From: Acidobacteriota bacterium
GTDB lineage: Bacteria; Acidobacteriota; Terriglobia; Acidiferrales; UBA7541
DNA: 64,000 nucleotides
Reading direction: 5' to 3'
NCBI GenBank assembly: GCA_003223325.1
Contig: QHYS01000023.1
Location: 35,787 to 99,786 of the forward strand
Both the position numbers and the translations under genes were made by a program. Positions 31,258 to 39,484 of this stretch are shown here, piece by piece. The notes under the pieces were generated by a model that did not search any database, was not told where the DNA came from, and saw nothing but the letters and a program-made list of their open reading frames with translations. How positions within the stretch are numbered: position 1 is the stretch's first letter; each line of letters begins with the position of its first letter.

Positions 31258-33932
31258 GAGATTTGCTTTTTCAGTTGGGCCAGCAGATTCAGAGCGTCGA
31301 TCGGACGTAAATGGTCGAGATCGGCGGCGCGCAGCGCCTCGAGCACTTCGCGGGCAATAGGTGTAAACAGCGCTTGCTGCTCGCCGACACCGTTTGAGGG
31401 CGGCAGCCCGGGCGTGAGTTTTTCGCTCAACTGCCGCTCGCTCTGTTCGTGCCGCCGGAGGACTTCGCGGGCGCGCGCGATGACCGCCGGCGGAAGCCCC
31501 GCCAGGCGCGCGACTTCGATGCCGTAGCTCTTGTCCGCGCTGCCCTCTTCCACGCGCCGCAGGAAGACGATCTCGTTGGGCATCTCCTCGACCGAGACGT
31601 GCACGTTCTTCACGCCCGAAAGCAAATCGGCGAGTTCGGTCAATTCGTGATAATGCGTGGCGAAGAGAGTCCGCGCGCGGGTGTGCGACTGCAGGTATTC
31701 GACCACGGCCCAAGCAATGGAAAGGCCGTCGAACGTGGCCGTGCCGCGGCCGACTTCGTCGAGCAAAACGAGGCTATGCGGTGTGGCCAGATGCAAGATG
31801 GCGGCGACTTCGCTCATTTCGACTAAGAACGTCGACCGGCCGCGCGCCAGATTGTCGGACGCGCCGATGCGCGTGAAGACGCGATCGGTGATGGGCAGAC
31901 GCGCCTGCTCGGCGGGCACAAACGAGCCCATCTGCGCCAACAAGACAATTAGCGCGGCTTGACGCAGGTAGGTGGACTTGCCGCCCATATTCGGGCCGGT
32001 GATCAGGAGAATCTGGTGTGAGGCGGAGTTGAGGAAGAGCGCGTTGGGCACAAACCGCTCGCCCTGCTGTTCGAGCAGGTGCTCGATGACCGGATGTCGG
32101 CCGGCAAGAATGAGCAACTCGCCGTTATCGGTGAATTCGGGCCGGACGTAGCGCCGCGTGGCGGCTACCACGGCGAAGGCGCCCAGCACGTCCAGCTGCG
32201 CGATGGCGGCCGCGGTGCGGCGCAATCGCGGCGACTGCTGGGCCACCCAGGCGCGGACCTCGGCGAACAGCCGCCGTTCGATCTCCCCAATTCGCTCGTC
32301 GGCGGCGAGGACTTTGCTCTCGTATTCTTTTAGTTCGGGTGTGGTGAAGCGCTCGGCATTGACGAGCGTCTGCTTTCGCTCGAAATCGGGAGGGACCAGA
32401 TGCAGGTTGGGCTTGGAGATCTCAATATAAAAGCCGAAGACCTGGTTATAGCGAATCTTCAGTGAGCCGATTCCGGTACGCTTGCGCTCGCGCTCTTCCG
32501 TAGCTGCGATCACCTGGCGGCTGCTTTTGCTGAGATCGCGCAGGCCGTCGAGTTCGGCATCGAATCCGCGGCGGATGACGCCGGGATCGGATGCAAGTGC
32601 GGGAGGATCTTCGGCGATAGCTTCGTCGAGGCGCAGCTGGACGTCGGCTAGCTCGTCCATTTCGGCGTGCAGGGCCGCCAGGCGCGCGGCCGTGCAATTC
32701 ACCAGATAGCGGCGGAGCAGGGGAATGCGCGCGATCGATTGGCGCAGCGCGACGAGGTCGCGCGGGCCGGCGAGGCCGAGTGTGGCGCGGCTGGCGAGAC
32801 GCTCGAGATCCTGTATGCCGCGCAAATTCTGGCGAATCTCTTCGCGCAGCATGGTCTGCGATTTCAGTTCGGCGACGGAGTCGAGGCGGGCTTCGATCTC
32901 TGGCCGGGAAAGCTCCGGGCGCAGAATCCAGGCGCGGAGCAAGCGCGCGCCCATGACGGTGACAGTCTGGTCGATGGCGCCGAATAGCGATGCATCCGGG
33001 TGCCGGCCGCGCGAGTCTTCCTCCGCATTTAGGGGTGCGAGTAACTCGAGATTGCGCACCGTGACCGGGTCAAGCCCCAGCGAATCCTGCTGCTCGTAAT
33101 AGCGGACGGTATCGAGGTGAGTCAAGGCGGTGGCGGAACCGCCATCCGGCTTGGCGGAAGTCTCGCGAAGGTAATATAGGAGCGCTCCGGCAGCGCAAAT
33201 GGCCTGAGGATGCGCGGCCAAGCCGAAGCCTTCGAGACCGGCAACGCCGAATTGTTCGCTGAGCAGGCGCTGGCCGTAGCCGGGGCGAAAGATCCATTCT
33301 TCCAGGCGGGTTTCGGCGCCTTCCTGCGCGGGATTTGCCGAGCCCTCGGGCCGCCGGGGGCCGGGGAGCGCGAAAAGGCCCGCCTGCCGAGGCAAAAGGA
33401 GTTCGCGCGGGCGCAGCAACTCCAATTCGTCACGTAGTTTCTGCTCCGCATCAGGCCCGGCAAACTCGGTGGCCCGAAATTCGCCGGTGGAAAGATCGAG
33501 ATAGGCCAAGCCGATAGGCACGCCTGCATTGCCGCGAGCCACCGCGGCCAAAAAGCTATTTTCCTTGGGTTCCAGGACATTCAGGTCGGTGGCGGTGCCG
33601 GGGGTGATGACGCGCACCACTTCCCGCCGCACCAGGCGCTTGCCGGGGCCGGGCTGCTCCATCTGATCACAGATGGCGATCTTGTAACCGGCGCGCAACA
33701 GCCGGGCGACGTAAGTTTCGGCGGCATGAAAGGGGACGCCGCACATGGGAATGGGCTCGCCGCGCTCGCGATTGCGAGAGGTGAGAGTAATTTGCAGTTC
33801 CTTCGAGGCCACCAGGGCGTCTTCGTAGAAGAGTTCGTAGAAATCGCCCAGACGAAACAAGAGCAGCGCGTGGGGATAGCGCTTCTTGATCGCTTGATAC
33901 TGCCGCATCAGCGGCGTCGAGGCTTCCATCAT
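31254..33932 (-). CDS. mutS: DNA mismatch repair protein MutS
   Basis: 892 residues, full length. The mismatch-reading motif is in LGDFYELFYED (Phe and Glu, about 29-39). Connector, lever and clamp regions follow, and the ATPase domain has Walker A GPNMGGKST, LARGRSTFLVEM and Walker B VLLDEVGRGT, then ATHYHEL. A C-terminal segment with the LDHLRPIDALNLLAQLK dimer/tetramer helix is present. It binds base mismatches and small loops and recruits MutL. Upstream sequence reads into the short gap before the decayed CYTH gene on the other strand. It forms an operon with anmK. Confidence 0.97.
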   Translation of the reverse strand: MMEASTPLMRQYQAIKKRYPHALLLFRLGDFYELFYEDALVASKELQITLTSRNRERGEPIPMCGVPFHAAETYVARLLRAGYKIAICDQMEQPGPGKRLVRREVVRVITPGTATDLNVLEPKENSFLAAVARGNAGVPIGLAYLDLSTGEFRATEFAGPDAEQKLRDELELLRPRELLLPRQAGLFALPGPRRPEGSANPAQEGAETRLEEWIFRPGYGQRLLSEQFGVAGLEGFGLAAHPQAICAAGALLYYLRETSAKPDGGSATALTHLDTVRYYEQQDSLGLDPVTVRNLELLAPLNAEEDSRGRHPDASLFGAIDQTVTVMGARLLRAWILRPELSRPEIEARLDSVAELKSQTMLREEIRQNLRGIQDLERLASRATLGLAGPRDLVALRQSIARIPLLRRYLVNCTAARLAALHAEMDELADVQLRLDEAIAEDPPALASDPGVIRRGFDAELDGLRDLSKSSRQVIAATEERERKRTGIGSLKIRYNQVFGFYIEISKPNLHLVPPDFERKQTLVNAERFTTPELKEYESKVLAADERIGEIERRLFAEVRAWVAQQSPRLRRTAAAIAQLDVLGAFAVVAATRRYVRPEFTDNGELLILAGRHPVIEHLLEQQGERFVPNALFLNSASHQILLITGPNMGGKSTYLRQAALIVLLAQMGSFVPAEQARLPITDRVFTRIGASDNLARGRSTFLVEMSEVAAILHLATPHSLVLLDEVGRGTATFDGLSIAWAVVEYLQSHTRARTLFATHYHELTELADLLSGVKNVHVSVEEMPNEIVFLRRVEEGSADKSYGIEVARLAGLPPAVIARAREVLRRHEQSERQLSEKLTPGLPPSNGVGEQQALFTPIAREVLEALRAADLDHLRPIDALNLLAQLKKQIS

Positions 33933-33966
33933 GCGGGGCCCACGAGGCGGACTATACTAGCCGACG

Positions 33967-34238
33967 ATGCGCTCGGCGAGCAAAACAGGTTTGAGGAAAT
34001 CCGGCCGCGGTCCTCGCAAAAGAGCAAAGACGGAGATCGAGATTAAGGTGCGCGTCCCCGACGTGCCCGGGCTCCAGGGGCAGTTCGGTCCACGTACAAG
34101 CTGCCCGGAATGAACGGTCTCAAGCTGGTCCTGGACGAAACGCCGATCGGCCTTTTTGTGGAGCTCGAAGGAGGACGCGGAGAGATCAACCGCGCGGCCC
34201 GACTGTCCCGACTGTTGGGTTTCAGTGCCTCGGACTAA
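33967..34238 (+). pseudogene. Decayed CYTH-domain (class IV adenylate cyclase/triphosphatase-like) gene
   Basis: ATG 33967 opens a basic N-terminus and EIEIKVRVPDVPGLQGQFG, the EXEXK signature of CYTH domains (E-I-E-I-K). After this the frame meets TGA at 34111. In another frame the typical C-terminal block YKLPGMNGLKLVLDETPIG is present, followed by FVELEGG, up to a TAA at 34236. The central barrel (roughly 80-100 residues by comparison with the family) is missing between the two blocks. So the gene has a large internal deletion plus frameshift. Function of the intact family: hydrolysis or cyclisation of triphosphates. Confidence 0.65.
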
Positions 34239-34419
34239 TCAATAAGAGCTACGCCGCGCTCTTTATGGAGGAGCGCGGCCTGTATCGTCCGGGGTCCCAC
34301 AATGAACCCATCCCGTCTTGTGGCCTGCCGGATATGCTCTTTCCCCGCTCGCAATGACTTCAGCCCAGCCTTTTGCGAAACAATTCCGATGAAAATTTCG
34401 TAATTTCGGCACTCTTTTC

Positions 34420-34448
34420 TTGACAAAGTGTGCGACTGCATTTACTAG
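34420..34448 (+). promoter_or_regulatory. Strong sigma-70-type promoter
   Basis: A perfect -35 TTGACA (34420-34425) is followed, after exactly 17 bases, by TACTAG (34443-34448) as -10. It is one of the clearest promoter matches in the window. Transcription would start near 34455. Confidence 0.55.
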
Positions 34449-34454
34449 ATCATT

Positions 34455-34680
34455 GAGGACAAAACTCTTTGCAATGAGCTATTCGTTGGACCAGGAGCCC
34501 TTGCCAAGGCGTCGCGCCCCAGACGCGGCGAACGTTTTGCGGGCCAGCGGTAAGGCGCCAAGGCCCTCTCGTATGGCAGGCAGTCGTCCTTGGGGTAGGA
34601 GCACGAACGCTGACTAGGGAATACCGGCCCCTTCGGGCTGACCCGTGGTCGGGCGCTCCCCCCGGCCACGGGTTTTTTGT
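34455..34680 (+). ncRNA. Candidate structured RNA or attenuator leader
   Basis: It lies between the promoter at 34420 and the terminator at 34641. Several pairings can be drawn: TTCGT near 34474 with ACGAA near 34604, GCCAAGG near 34503 with CCTTGG near 34587, CGTCGCG with CGCGGCG around CCCCAGA, and GGGCC with GGCCC, plus GCCC-CTTC-GGGC just before the terminator. Size (about 225 nt) and layout suit a stable small RNA such as 6S RNA, or a riboswitch controlling the metal genes that start at 34784. I could not match a known riboswitch consensus. Confidence 0.45.
34641..34679 (+). terminator. Rho-independent terminator
   Basis: CCCGTGGTCGGG pairs with CCCGGCCACGGG (one G-U), a 12-bp GC-rich stem with a 7-base loop, followed by a run of six T residues. 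It stands about 105 bases before the MgtE-like gene, so read-through or a conditional structure would be needed for the upstream promoter to serve that gene. Confidence 0.8.
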
Positions 34681-34783
34681 TTTTGGGCCGCACCGATGAT
34701 TTTTTCGGAGGGGCCTTGCCTACACCAAAGCCGTGAAGGGCAGGGCATCGTCTAAGGCGTAGAGGGAAGCGAGGTGATGGGGC

Positions 34784-35954
34784 ATGCTTCACGCGACGGA
34801 AGTGCTGGGCGGGGAGGCCTACGACGCCCAAGGTAACTTCGTCGGGCGGGTGTCGGAGTTATTTATCGAGCCCGCCGACCAGCCCAATCGAGTGGCGCGT
34901 TACCTGCTGGGCCGGGGCAAATACCTGCCGCTATTGGCGCGGCACGACCAGATTTCCTCGGTGGCTCCGGGGGTAATCAAGCTCAACGTCGAGGAAAAGG
35001 AATTGGAGCATTTCCATCCCAACGAGGCGTGGCTGGCGGTGCGCAAGGATTTGCTGGATCAGCAGATCATCGATACCCGCGGCCGCAAGGTGGTGCGCGT
35101 GAACGACGTCGATCTGGCCGAGCAGCGCACCAACGGCACGGTCGAGTTGCGGGTCACCGACGTGGATATAGGCCTCACAGGAGCGACGCGCCGGCTGCTG
35201 CAAGGCTTGGCTTCGCCGATGCTGATTCGGCGTATCCAGGAGAGACTGCCCGCGCGAACCATACGCTGGGAGTTCGTGAACTTGATCGAGCCGGATCCGC
35301 TGCGGCGGGTAAAGCTGCGCATCACCCACGACAAGCTCGAGAGGATGCACCCGGCGGACCTGGCCGATATTATGGAAGAACTCTCCCCCGCCGAACGCCA
35401 GGCCATCATCGCTTCGCTCGACGAAGAGTCTGCTGCCGAGGCGCTGGCCGAACTGGATTCCCGCCTCACTTCCCAGATCGTCGAGAAAATGGCGCCGGGA
35501 AAAGCCGCGGACATCATCGAGGAGATGGAACCGGACAAGGCCGCCGATGTTCTCGCCGCGCTTCCACCGGAAACCTCTCAGGATGTGCTCGAAGAATTGC
35601 AGGGGGAAGAGGCGCGCGAGGTGGAAGCGCTGCTGAGCTTCGATGCGCACTCGGCGGGTGGAATGATGACCACCGACTTCGTCTATGTGGGCGAGACGGC
35701 GACGCGAGGCGAAGTCCTGGAGTGGGTGCGCGGCCGGGAGGTCAACGTGGAACAACTAGATTCGATTTTCATGATCGACGGCGACGCCAAGTTGTCGGGA
35801 GTGGTTCCGGTCTCCGAACGCGAAGGAGAAGGAGATTTTCGCGCTCTTCGATAAATACAACCTTCGCAGCCTGGCCGTGGTGGACACTTCGGGACGGCCG
35901 ATTGGAGCGATAACCGTGGACGACGTGATTACGCGCCTGCGGGTCTTGTTGTAA
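34784..35954 (+). pseudogene. PRC-barrel/MgtE-N/CBS protein, frameshifted near its C-terminus
   Basis: The domain order is PRC-barrel-like unit (1-85, LGGEAYDAQGNFVGRVSELF), a second PRC-like unit (about 88-170), a MgtE N-terminal superhelical domain (about 180-290, HPADLADIMEELSPAERQAII and KAADIIEEMEPDKAADVLAAL), then a CBS pair (from about 295, SAGGMMTTDFVYV). The frame reads to SGVVPVSERE and ends at 35854. The normal continuation, PNAKEKEIFALFDKYNL and GAITVDDVITRL, is present in another frame to 35954. About 30 residues of the CBS region appear missing at about 35810. No membrane helices: this is a cytosolic Mg2+-sensing type module preceding the transporter. Confidence 0.75.
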
Positions 35955-35992
35955 CGGGGACCTCTGACGCGATAAGGATACATAATCCGCAA

Positions 35993-37318
35993 ATGAATTG
36001 GAGGTCGATCAGCACGCGCACCGAGCAATGGCAGCGCCGGGCCACGCACGTACGGAGCCGCAGCCGCCATCTGTGGCGCCGTCTGGCGCTGCTGGGAGCG
36101 GTGTTGGGTCCCGGCCTGATCACGTCGAACGTGGACAACGACGCCGGCGGCATATCCACGTATTCGCTAGCCGGCGCGCAGTTCGGGTATGCGCTGTTGT
36201 GGTCGCTGGTGCCGATGACCATTGCGCTCTATGTGACCGAAGATATGTGCGCGCGCATGGCGGTGGTTACCGGCAAAGGGCTTTCCGACCTGATCCGGGA
36301 GGAGTTTGGCTTTCGCCCGACATTTTTTGTGATGGTCGCCGGATTCCTCGTGGACTTGGGGAACGTAGTGGCGGAGTTCGCCGGCGTGGCTTCGGCGGTG
36401 GAAATATTCGGGATCACCCGGTATATCGCCGTACCGATCGCCGGGCTGATCGTTTGGGTGCTCGTGCTGCGCGGAACTTATCGGCAGGTGGAGAAAGTCT
36501 TCTTGGCGCTCTGCTCGTTTTATCTCGCGTACATGTTTTCCGCTTTTCTGGCACGGCCGGACTGGCTCGATGCGGCTCGGCACACGGTGATTCCCACGGT
36601 GCAGTTCAATGGCAGCTATTTGCTGATGGTCACGGCGCTCGTGGGCACGACCATCGCGCCCTGGCAATTTTTTTACTTGCAGGCGGGATTTGTGGAGAAG
36701 CGCATCGGCGCCCGGCAATATCCGCAGGCCCGCGCCGACGTCATTGCAGGAAGCGTAAGCTGCATGGTCATCGTGTTCTTCATCATCGTCTGCACCGGGG
36801 CCACGTTGTACGCTTCCGGCCAGCGCAACATCACGGATGCCGCGGGCGCCGCGCGCGCGCTGGTTCCTCTGGCGGGCCGCTGGGCTTCGCTGCTTTTTGC
36901 TTTCGGCCTGCTGAACGCGTCGCTATTTGCCGCTTCCATCCTGCCGCTTTCGACCGCGCATGTGATTTGCGAAGGCTTGGGCTTCGAGGCGGGCATCGAC
37001 CGCAAATTCAAAGAAGCGCCCATTTTTTACTGGCTCTATACGATCCTGATCGTGGTCGGCGGGGGCTTGATTTTGATTCCGAGGGCGCCGCTCTGGCGGA
37101 TCCTGGTCCTATCGCAGGTGGCCAACGGCGTTTGGCTGCCCATCGTGCTGATTTTTATGATCCTGCTCATCAATCGGCGGGAGTTAATGGGAGAACACGT
37201 GAATAGCCGCACGTTCAACGACGTCGCCTGGGTCACCAGCGTAGCCATGATCGGCTTGACACTGGTGCTGATCTACTTCGGCCTCTTTCATCCTTCGGCG
37301 GCAACCGGGGGATTGTGA
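35993..37318 (+). CDS. NRAMP-related divalent-metal (probable Mg2+/Mn2+) transporter
   Basis: 441 residues with 11-12 membrane helices. Helix 1 reads NVDNDAGGISTY (46-57) where NRAMP has DPGN. Helix 6 reads VGTTIAPWQFFYLQ (217-230): the NRAMP metal-binding Met of the MPH motif is Ala222 and His is Trp224. Loss of that Met is the mark I recall for NRAMP-related magnesium transporters, which use hydrated Mg2+ and Mn2+. The upstream gene with MgtE-N and CBS modules supports a Mg2+ role, and in other bacteria the two parts may be fused (recollection). Gap 38 bases, so probably one operon. Confidence 0.85.
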   Translation: MNWRSISTRTEQWQRRATHVRSRSRHLWRRLALLGAVLGPGLITSNVDNDAGGISTYSLAGAQFGYALLWSLVPMTIALYVTEDMCARMAVVTGKGLSDLIREEFGFRPTFFVMVAGFLVDLGNVVAEFAGVASAVEIFGITRYIAVPIAGLIVWVLVLRGTYRQVEKVFLALCSFYLAYMFSAFLARPDWLDAARHTVIPTVQFNGSYLLMVTALVGTTIAPWQFFYLQAGFVEKRIGARQYPQARADVIAGSVSCMVIVFFIIVCTGATLYASGQRNITDAAGAARALVPLAGRWASLLFAFGLLNASLFAASILPLSTAHVICEGLGFEAGIDRKFKEAPIFYWLYTILIVVGGGLILIPRAPLWRILVLSQVANGVWLPIVLIFMILLINRRELMGEHVNSRTFNDVAWVTSVAMIGLTLVLIYFGLFHPSAATGGL

Positions 37319-37723
37319 GGATCCTGCCCGGATTATTTCTAGGGGTCCTCTGGAAGGGTAAAGAAAAACGTTACTCCTTGATTCGGACGGCCCTCCGCCC
37401 AAATCCGGCCGCCATCTGCCAGGAACGGAATCACCACGGGTAATTGCTCGGAGGGGTCTCCGTCATAGTTGAGACACTTCATGCCTGCGTGGTCTACCGG
37501 GCTGCTTGTTTCCGCTAATGGGGAAAGGTAACTACGAATCGACAACTTACGCCGTAGGACCAACCGGGCAAAAGCGCGCCGAGGCCCGGCAGGAAACGCG
37601 ATTGCCGGTGAGGTTGCGCGGGGTGGGGCAGTGTGCTAGCTTTGCGATGTAAAGGAGCCGGCGCCTTGCTCCTTGCATTGCGCACTTGGCCGGAGACTCC
37701 TCGACAAACATCGGAATAAGAGA
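37319..37723. other. Gene-poor region with a histidine-kinase remnant
   Basis: The 405 bases between the NRAMP-related gene and uppS hold only the minus-strand kinase remnant at 37339-37431. A weak hairpin (GAGGATC / GGTCCTC, 37317-37352) could end the NRAMP transcript. A promoter for the uppS operon should be here but was not identified. Confidence 0.4.
37339..37431 (-). pseudogene. C-terminal remnant of a sensor histidine kinase
   Basis: The last 30 codons read DGGRIWAEGRPNQGVTFFFT and LPEDP, a clear match to the G2-box end of HATPase_c domains (GGRIWVES...GSTFYFTLP). The sequence further upstream on this strand loses similarity at once: no H-box, N-box or G1-box is found. So only the 3' tip of a kinase gene survives. 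Confidence 0.6.
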
Positions 37724-38560
37724 GTGCAGCCACCCAAGTCACTTGAACCGGCCAGCCGCGAAGAGGCGCGCCTGCTCGAAGGCCTGGACGCGCAGCGGCT
37801 GCCGCGGCATATTGCCGTCATCATGGATGGCAACGGGCGCTGGGCGCAACGCAGGCATTTCCCGCGCGTGGCCGGCCACCGCGCCGGAGTGGAATCGGCG
37901 CGCATCATCATTGAAACCTGCGCCCGCTTGTGTATTCCGGCCCTCACGCTCTATGCGTTTTCCATGGAGAACTGGCGCCGGCCCAAGGCCGAGATCGATT
38001 TCCTGATGCGGCTCTTGCGGCAGTATCTGCGCAAAGAACTACCGGTAATTCATCGCAATAACATCCGGTTGCAAATCATCGGCCGCACCGAGCAGCTGCC
38101 CGAGGAGGTTCAGACGGATGTGGCGAAAGGTGCGACGCTGACGGCGCAGAACTCGGGGATGATTTTGACGGTGGCTCTGAACTACGGCGGCCGAACCGAA
38201 TTGGTCGACGCCTTCAATGCCATTTTGGATCGCTTCCGCAAAAAAGCCGTCAATGGCAATGGCGCCTTGGCTAATTTTCGCGTAGACGAGGAGACCATCG
38301 GCGAGAACCTCTATACCGCCGGCCTGCCCGATCCCGATCTGCTCATCCGCACCAGCGGGGAGCTACGCATCAGCAATTTCCTGCTGTGGCAGATCGCCTA
38401 CGCGGAGATTTACGTCACCGAGACGCTTTGGCCCGATTTTCGGCGTGCGGAGCTTTACGCGGCGCTGGCAGACTATCAGAAGCGCGAACGGCGCTATGGC
38501 GGTTTGGCTGCGGAGCGCCCGGAAGTTCCGGCGCTGCAGCCTAATGAACTTCCCCAATAA
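37724..38560 (+). CDS. uppS: Isoprenyl transferase (undecaprenyl diphosphate synthase)
   Basis: About 278 residues of the cis-prenyltransferase family. The diagnostic HIAVIMDGNGRWA carries the catalytic Asp. Also present are GHRAGVES, TLYAFSMENWRRP, LNYGGR and DLLIRTSGELRISNF, followed by FRRAELYAAL. It makes undecaprenyl diphosphate for peptidoglycan and O-antigen carriers. The GTG start has purine-rich GGAATAAGAGA just before it; a TTG at 37673 is the alternative. It overlaps cdsA by 17 bases and starts the chain uppS-cdsA-dxr-rseP. Confidence 0.93.
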   Translation: MQPPKSLEPASREEARLLEGLDAQRLPRHIAVIMDGNGRWAQRRHFPRVAGHRAGVESARIIIETCARLCIPALTLYAFSMENWRRPKAEIDFLMRLLRQYLRKELPVIHRNNIRLQIIGRTEQLPEEVQTDVAKGATLTAQNSGMILTVALNYGGRTELVDAFNAILDRFRKKAVNGNGALANFRVDEETIGENLYTAGLPDPDLLIRTSGELRISNFLLWQIAYAEIYVTETLWPDFRRAELYAALADYQKRERRYGGLAAERPEVPALQPNELPQ

Positions 38561-39461
38561 GCAGATCTGGGCTCGGGCGAATGCGAGCGCGGGTACGGCA
38601 ACTCGCGTTTTGACGGCGGCCGTATTGATACCCGCCGTCGTCGCATTGGTTTGGTGGGGTTCGACGTGGCTGGTGGCGGCGCTGGGCGGTTTGGTGGCGC
38701 TGCTAGCCCTCCGTGAATTTTTTTCTTTGGGCGGGCGTCTGAATCTGCAGGGCTATCGCTGGTGGACGAGCCTTTGCGCCCTATGGATCTTTTTTCAGCA
38801 GTGGTCTGTGAGCGCGGCGCAATCGTACCAAGTCGGCCGAAACCTGCGGCTGACGCAAGCTCCCGCCCTCGTTCCGGAATTGCCACTTGAATTGGTATTT
38901 TTCGTTTTTCTGCTGGGTTGCGCGGCGACGGTGTTCGCTTTGCGGCGGCCGCTCACTGATGCCTTGGGAGACATTGGGATTAGTTCGGCCGGGCTGGTGT
39001 TCATTGTTTTGCCGTTGAGCGCGGTGGTGCGGATTCATGCGCTGGACGTGCTTGGCCCGAAACTGCTCCTTTTTGCCCTGCTGTTGGTTTGGGTAGGGGA
39101 TACGTTGGCCTATTTTGTGGGCCGCTCGTTTGGACGCATGCCTATGGCGGCGCAGTTGAGTCCCAAGAAGACGTGGGAAGGCGCGGCGGCGAATCTGCTC
39201 GGTTCGGCGATTGTGGGAGTGGCCTTATTCGGCTGGCTGAATATCGACGCGTTTCAGGCGGTGCTGATGGCTTGCCTGGCCAACGTCGCGGGGCAGGCTG
39301 GCGACCTGCTGAAATCCGCCTATAAGCGCGGCGCCGGAGTGAAGGATTCGGGTACCCTGCTGCCGGGGCACGGTGGCATACTCGATCGCATCGATGCGCT
39401 GATTTTGGCCGCCCCCGTCGTCTGGTACTATTTTCGATTCCTGCTGGCCTCGCGATTCTGA
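38544..39461 (+). CDS. cdsA: Phosphatidate cytidylyltransferase
   Basis: 305 residues, 7-8 membrane helices. The family signature is present as LSPKKTWEG (about 210) and KDSGTLLPGHGGILDRIDAL near the C-terminus, containing the Asp pair that binds Mg2+. It forms CDP-diacylglycerol from phosphatidic acid and CTP in the inner membrane. The start ATG overlaps the uppS reading frame by 17 bases, which indicates coupled translation. The order uppS-cdsA-dxr-rseP is the classic envelope cluster. Confidence 0.93.
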   Translation: MNFPNKQIWARANASAGTATRVLTAAVLIPAVVALVWWGSTWLVAALGGLVALLALREFFSLGGRLNLQGYRWWTSLCALWIFFQQWSVSAAQSYQVGRNLRLTQAPALVPELPLELVFFVFLLGCAATVFALRRPLTDALGDIGISSAGLVFIVLPLSAVVRIHALDVLGPKLLLFALLLVWVGDTLAYFVGRSFGRMPMAAQLSPKKTWEGAAANLLGSAIVGVALFGWLNIDAFQAVLMACLANVAGQAGDLLKSAYKRGAGVKDSGTLLPGHGGILDRIDALILAAPVVWYYFRFLLASRF

Positions 39462-39484
39462 CGAGGCTGGACGAGCATCTTTTC

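Larger units (their letters stand above)
34239..34783. other. Long gene-free region holding a candidate RNA unit
   Basis: 545 bases. Apart from the promoter, RNA and terminator listed separately, the part before 34420 has no recognisable element, and the part after 34680 leads to the ATG at 34784 with GAGG about 9 bases upstream. The short open frame on the minus strand at 34235-34441 has no coding character. Confidence 0.45.

Noticed and set aside
30061..31713. Long N-terminal extension of anmK
   Set aside because: The extra 152 codons overlap the mutS C-terminus in another frame and lack conservation; the ATGA overlap gives the real start.
34111..34113. In-frame TGA in the CYTH gene considered as a selenocysteine codon
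   Set aside because: Not at a cysteine position and the frame changes here with a large deletion, so this is a broken gene rather than recoding.
34235..34441. A 68-codon minus-strand frame in the gap before the metal genes
   Set aside because: Overlaps the end of the CYTH remnant and a promoter; no coding character.
34455..34680. Assignment as a yybP-ykoY (Mn2+) or M-box (Mg2+) riboswitch
   Set aside because: The expected conserved loop sequences were not found in the right order; kept only as an unassigned structured RNA.
34931..35755. A 274-codon frame opposite the MgtE-like gene
   Set aside because: Antisense shadow of a gene with strong domain matches; its sequence is low-complexity and His-rich without similarity to any family.
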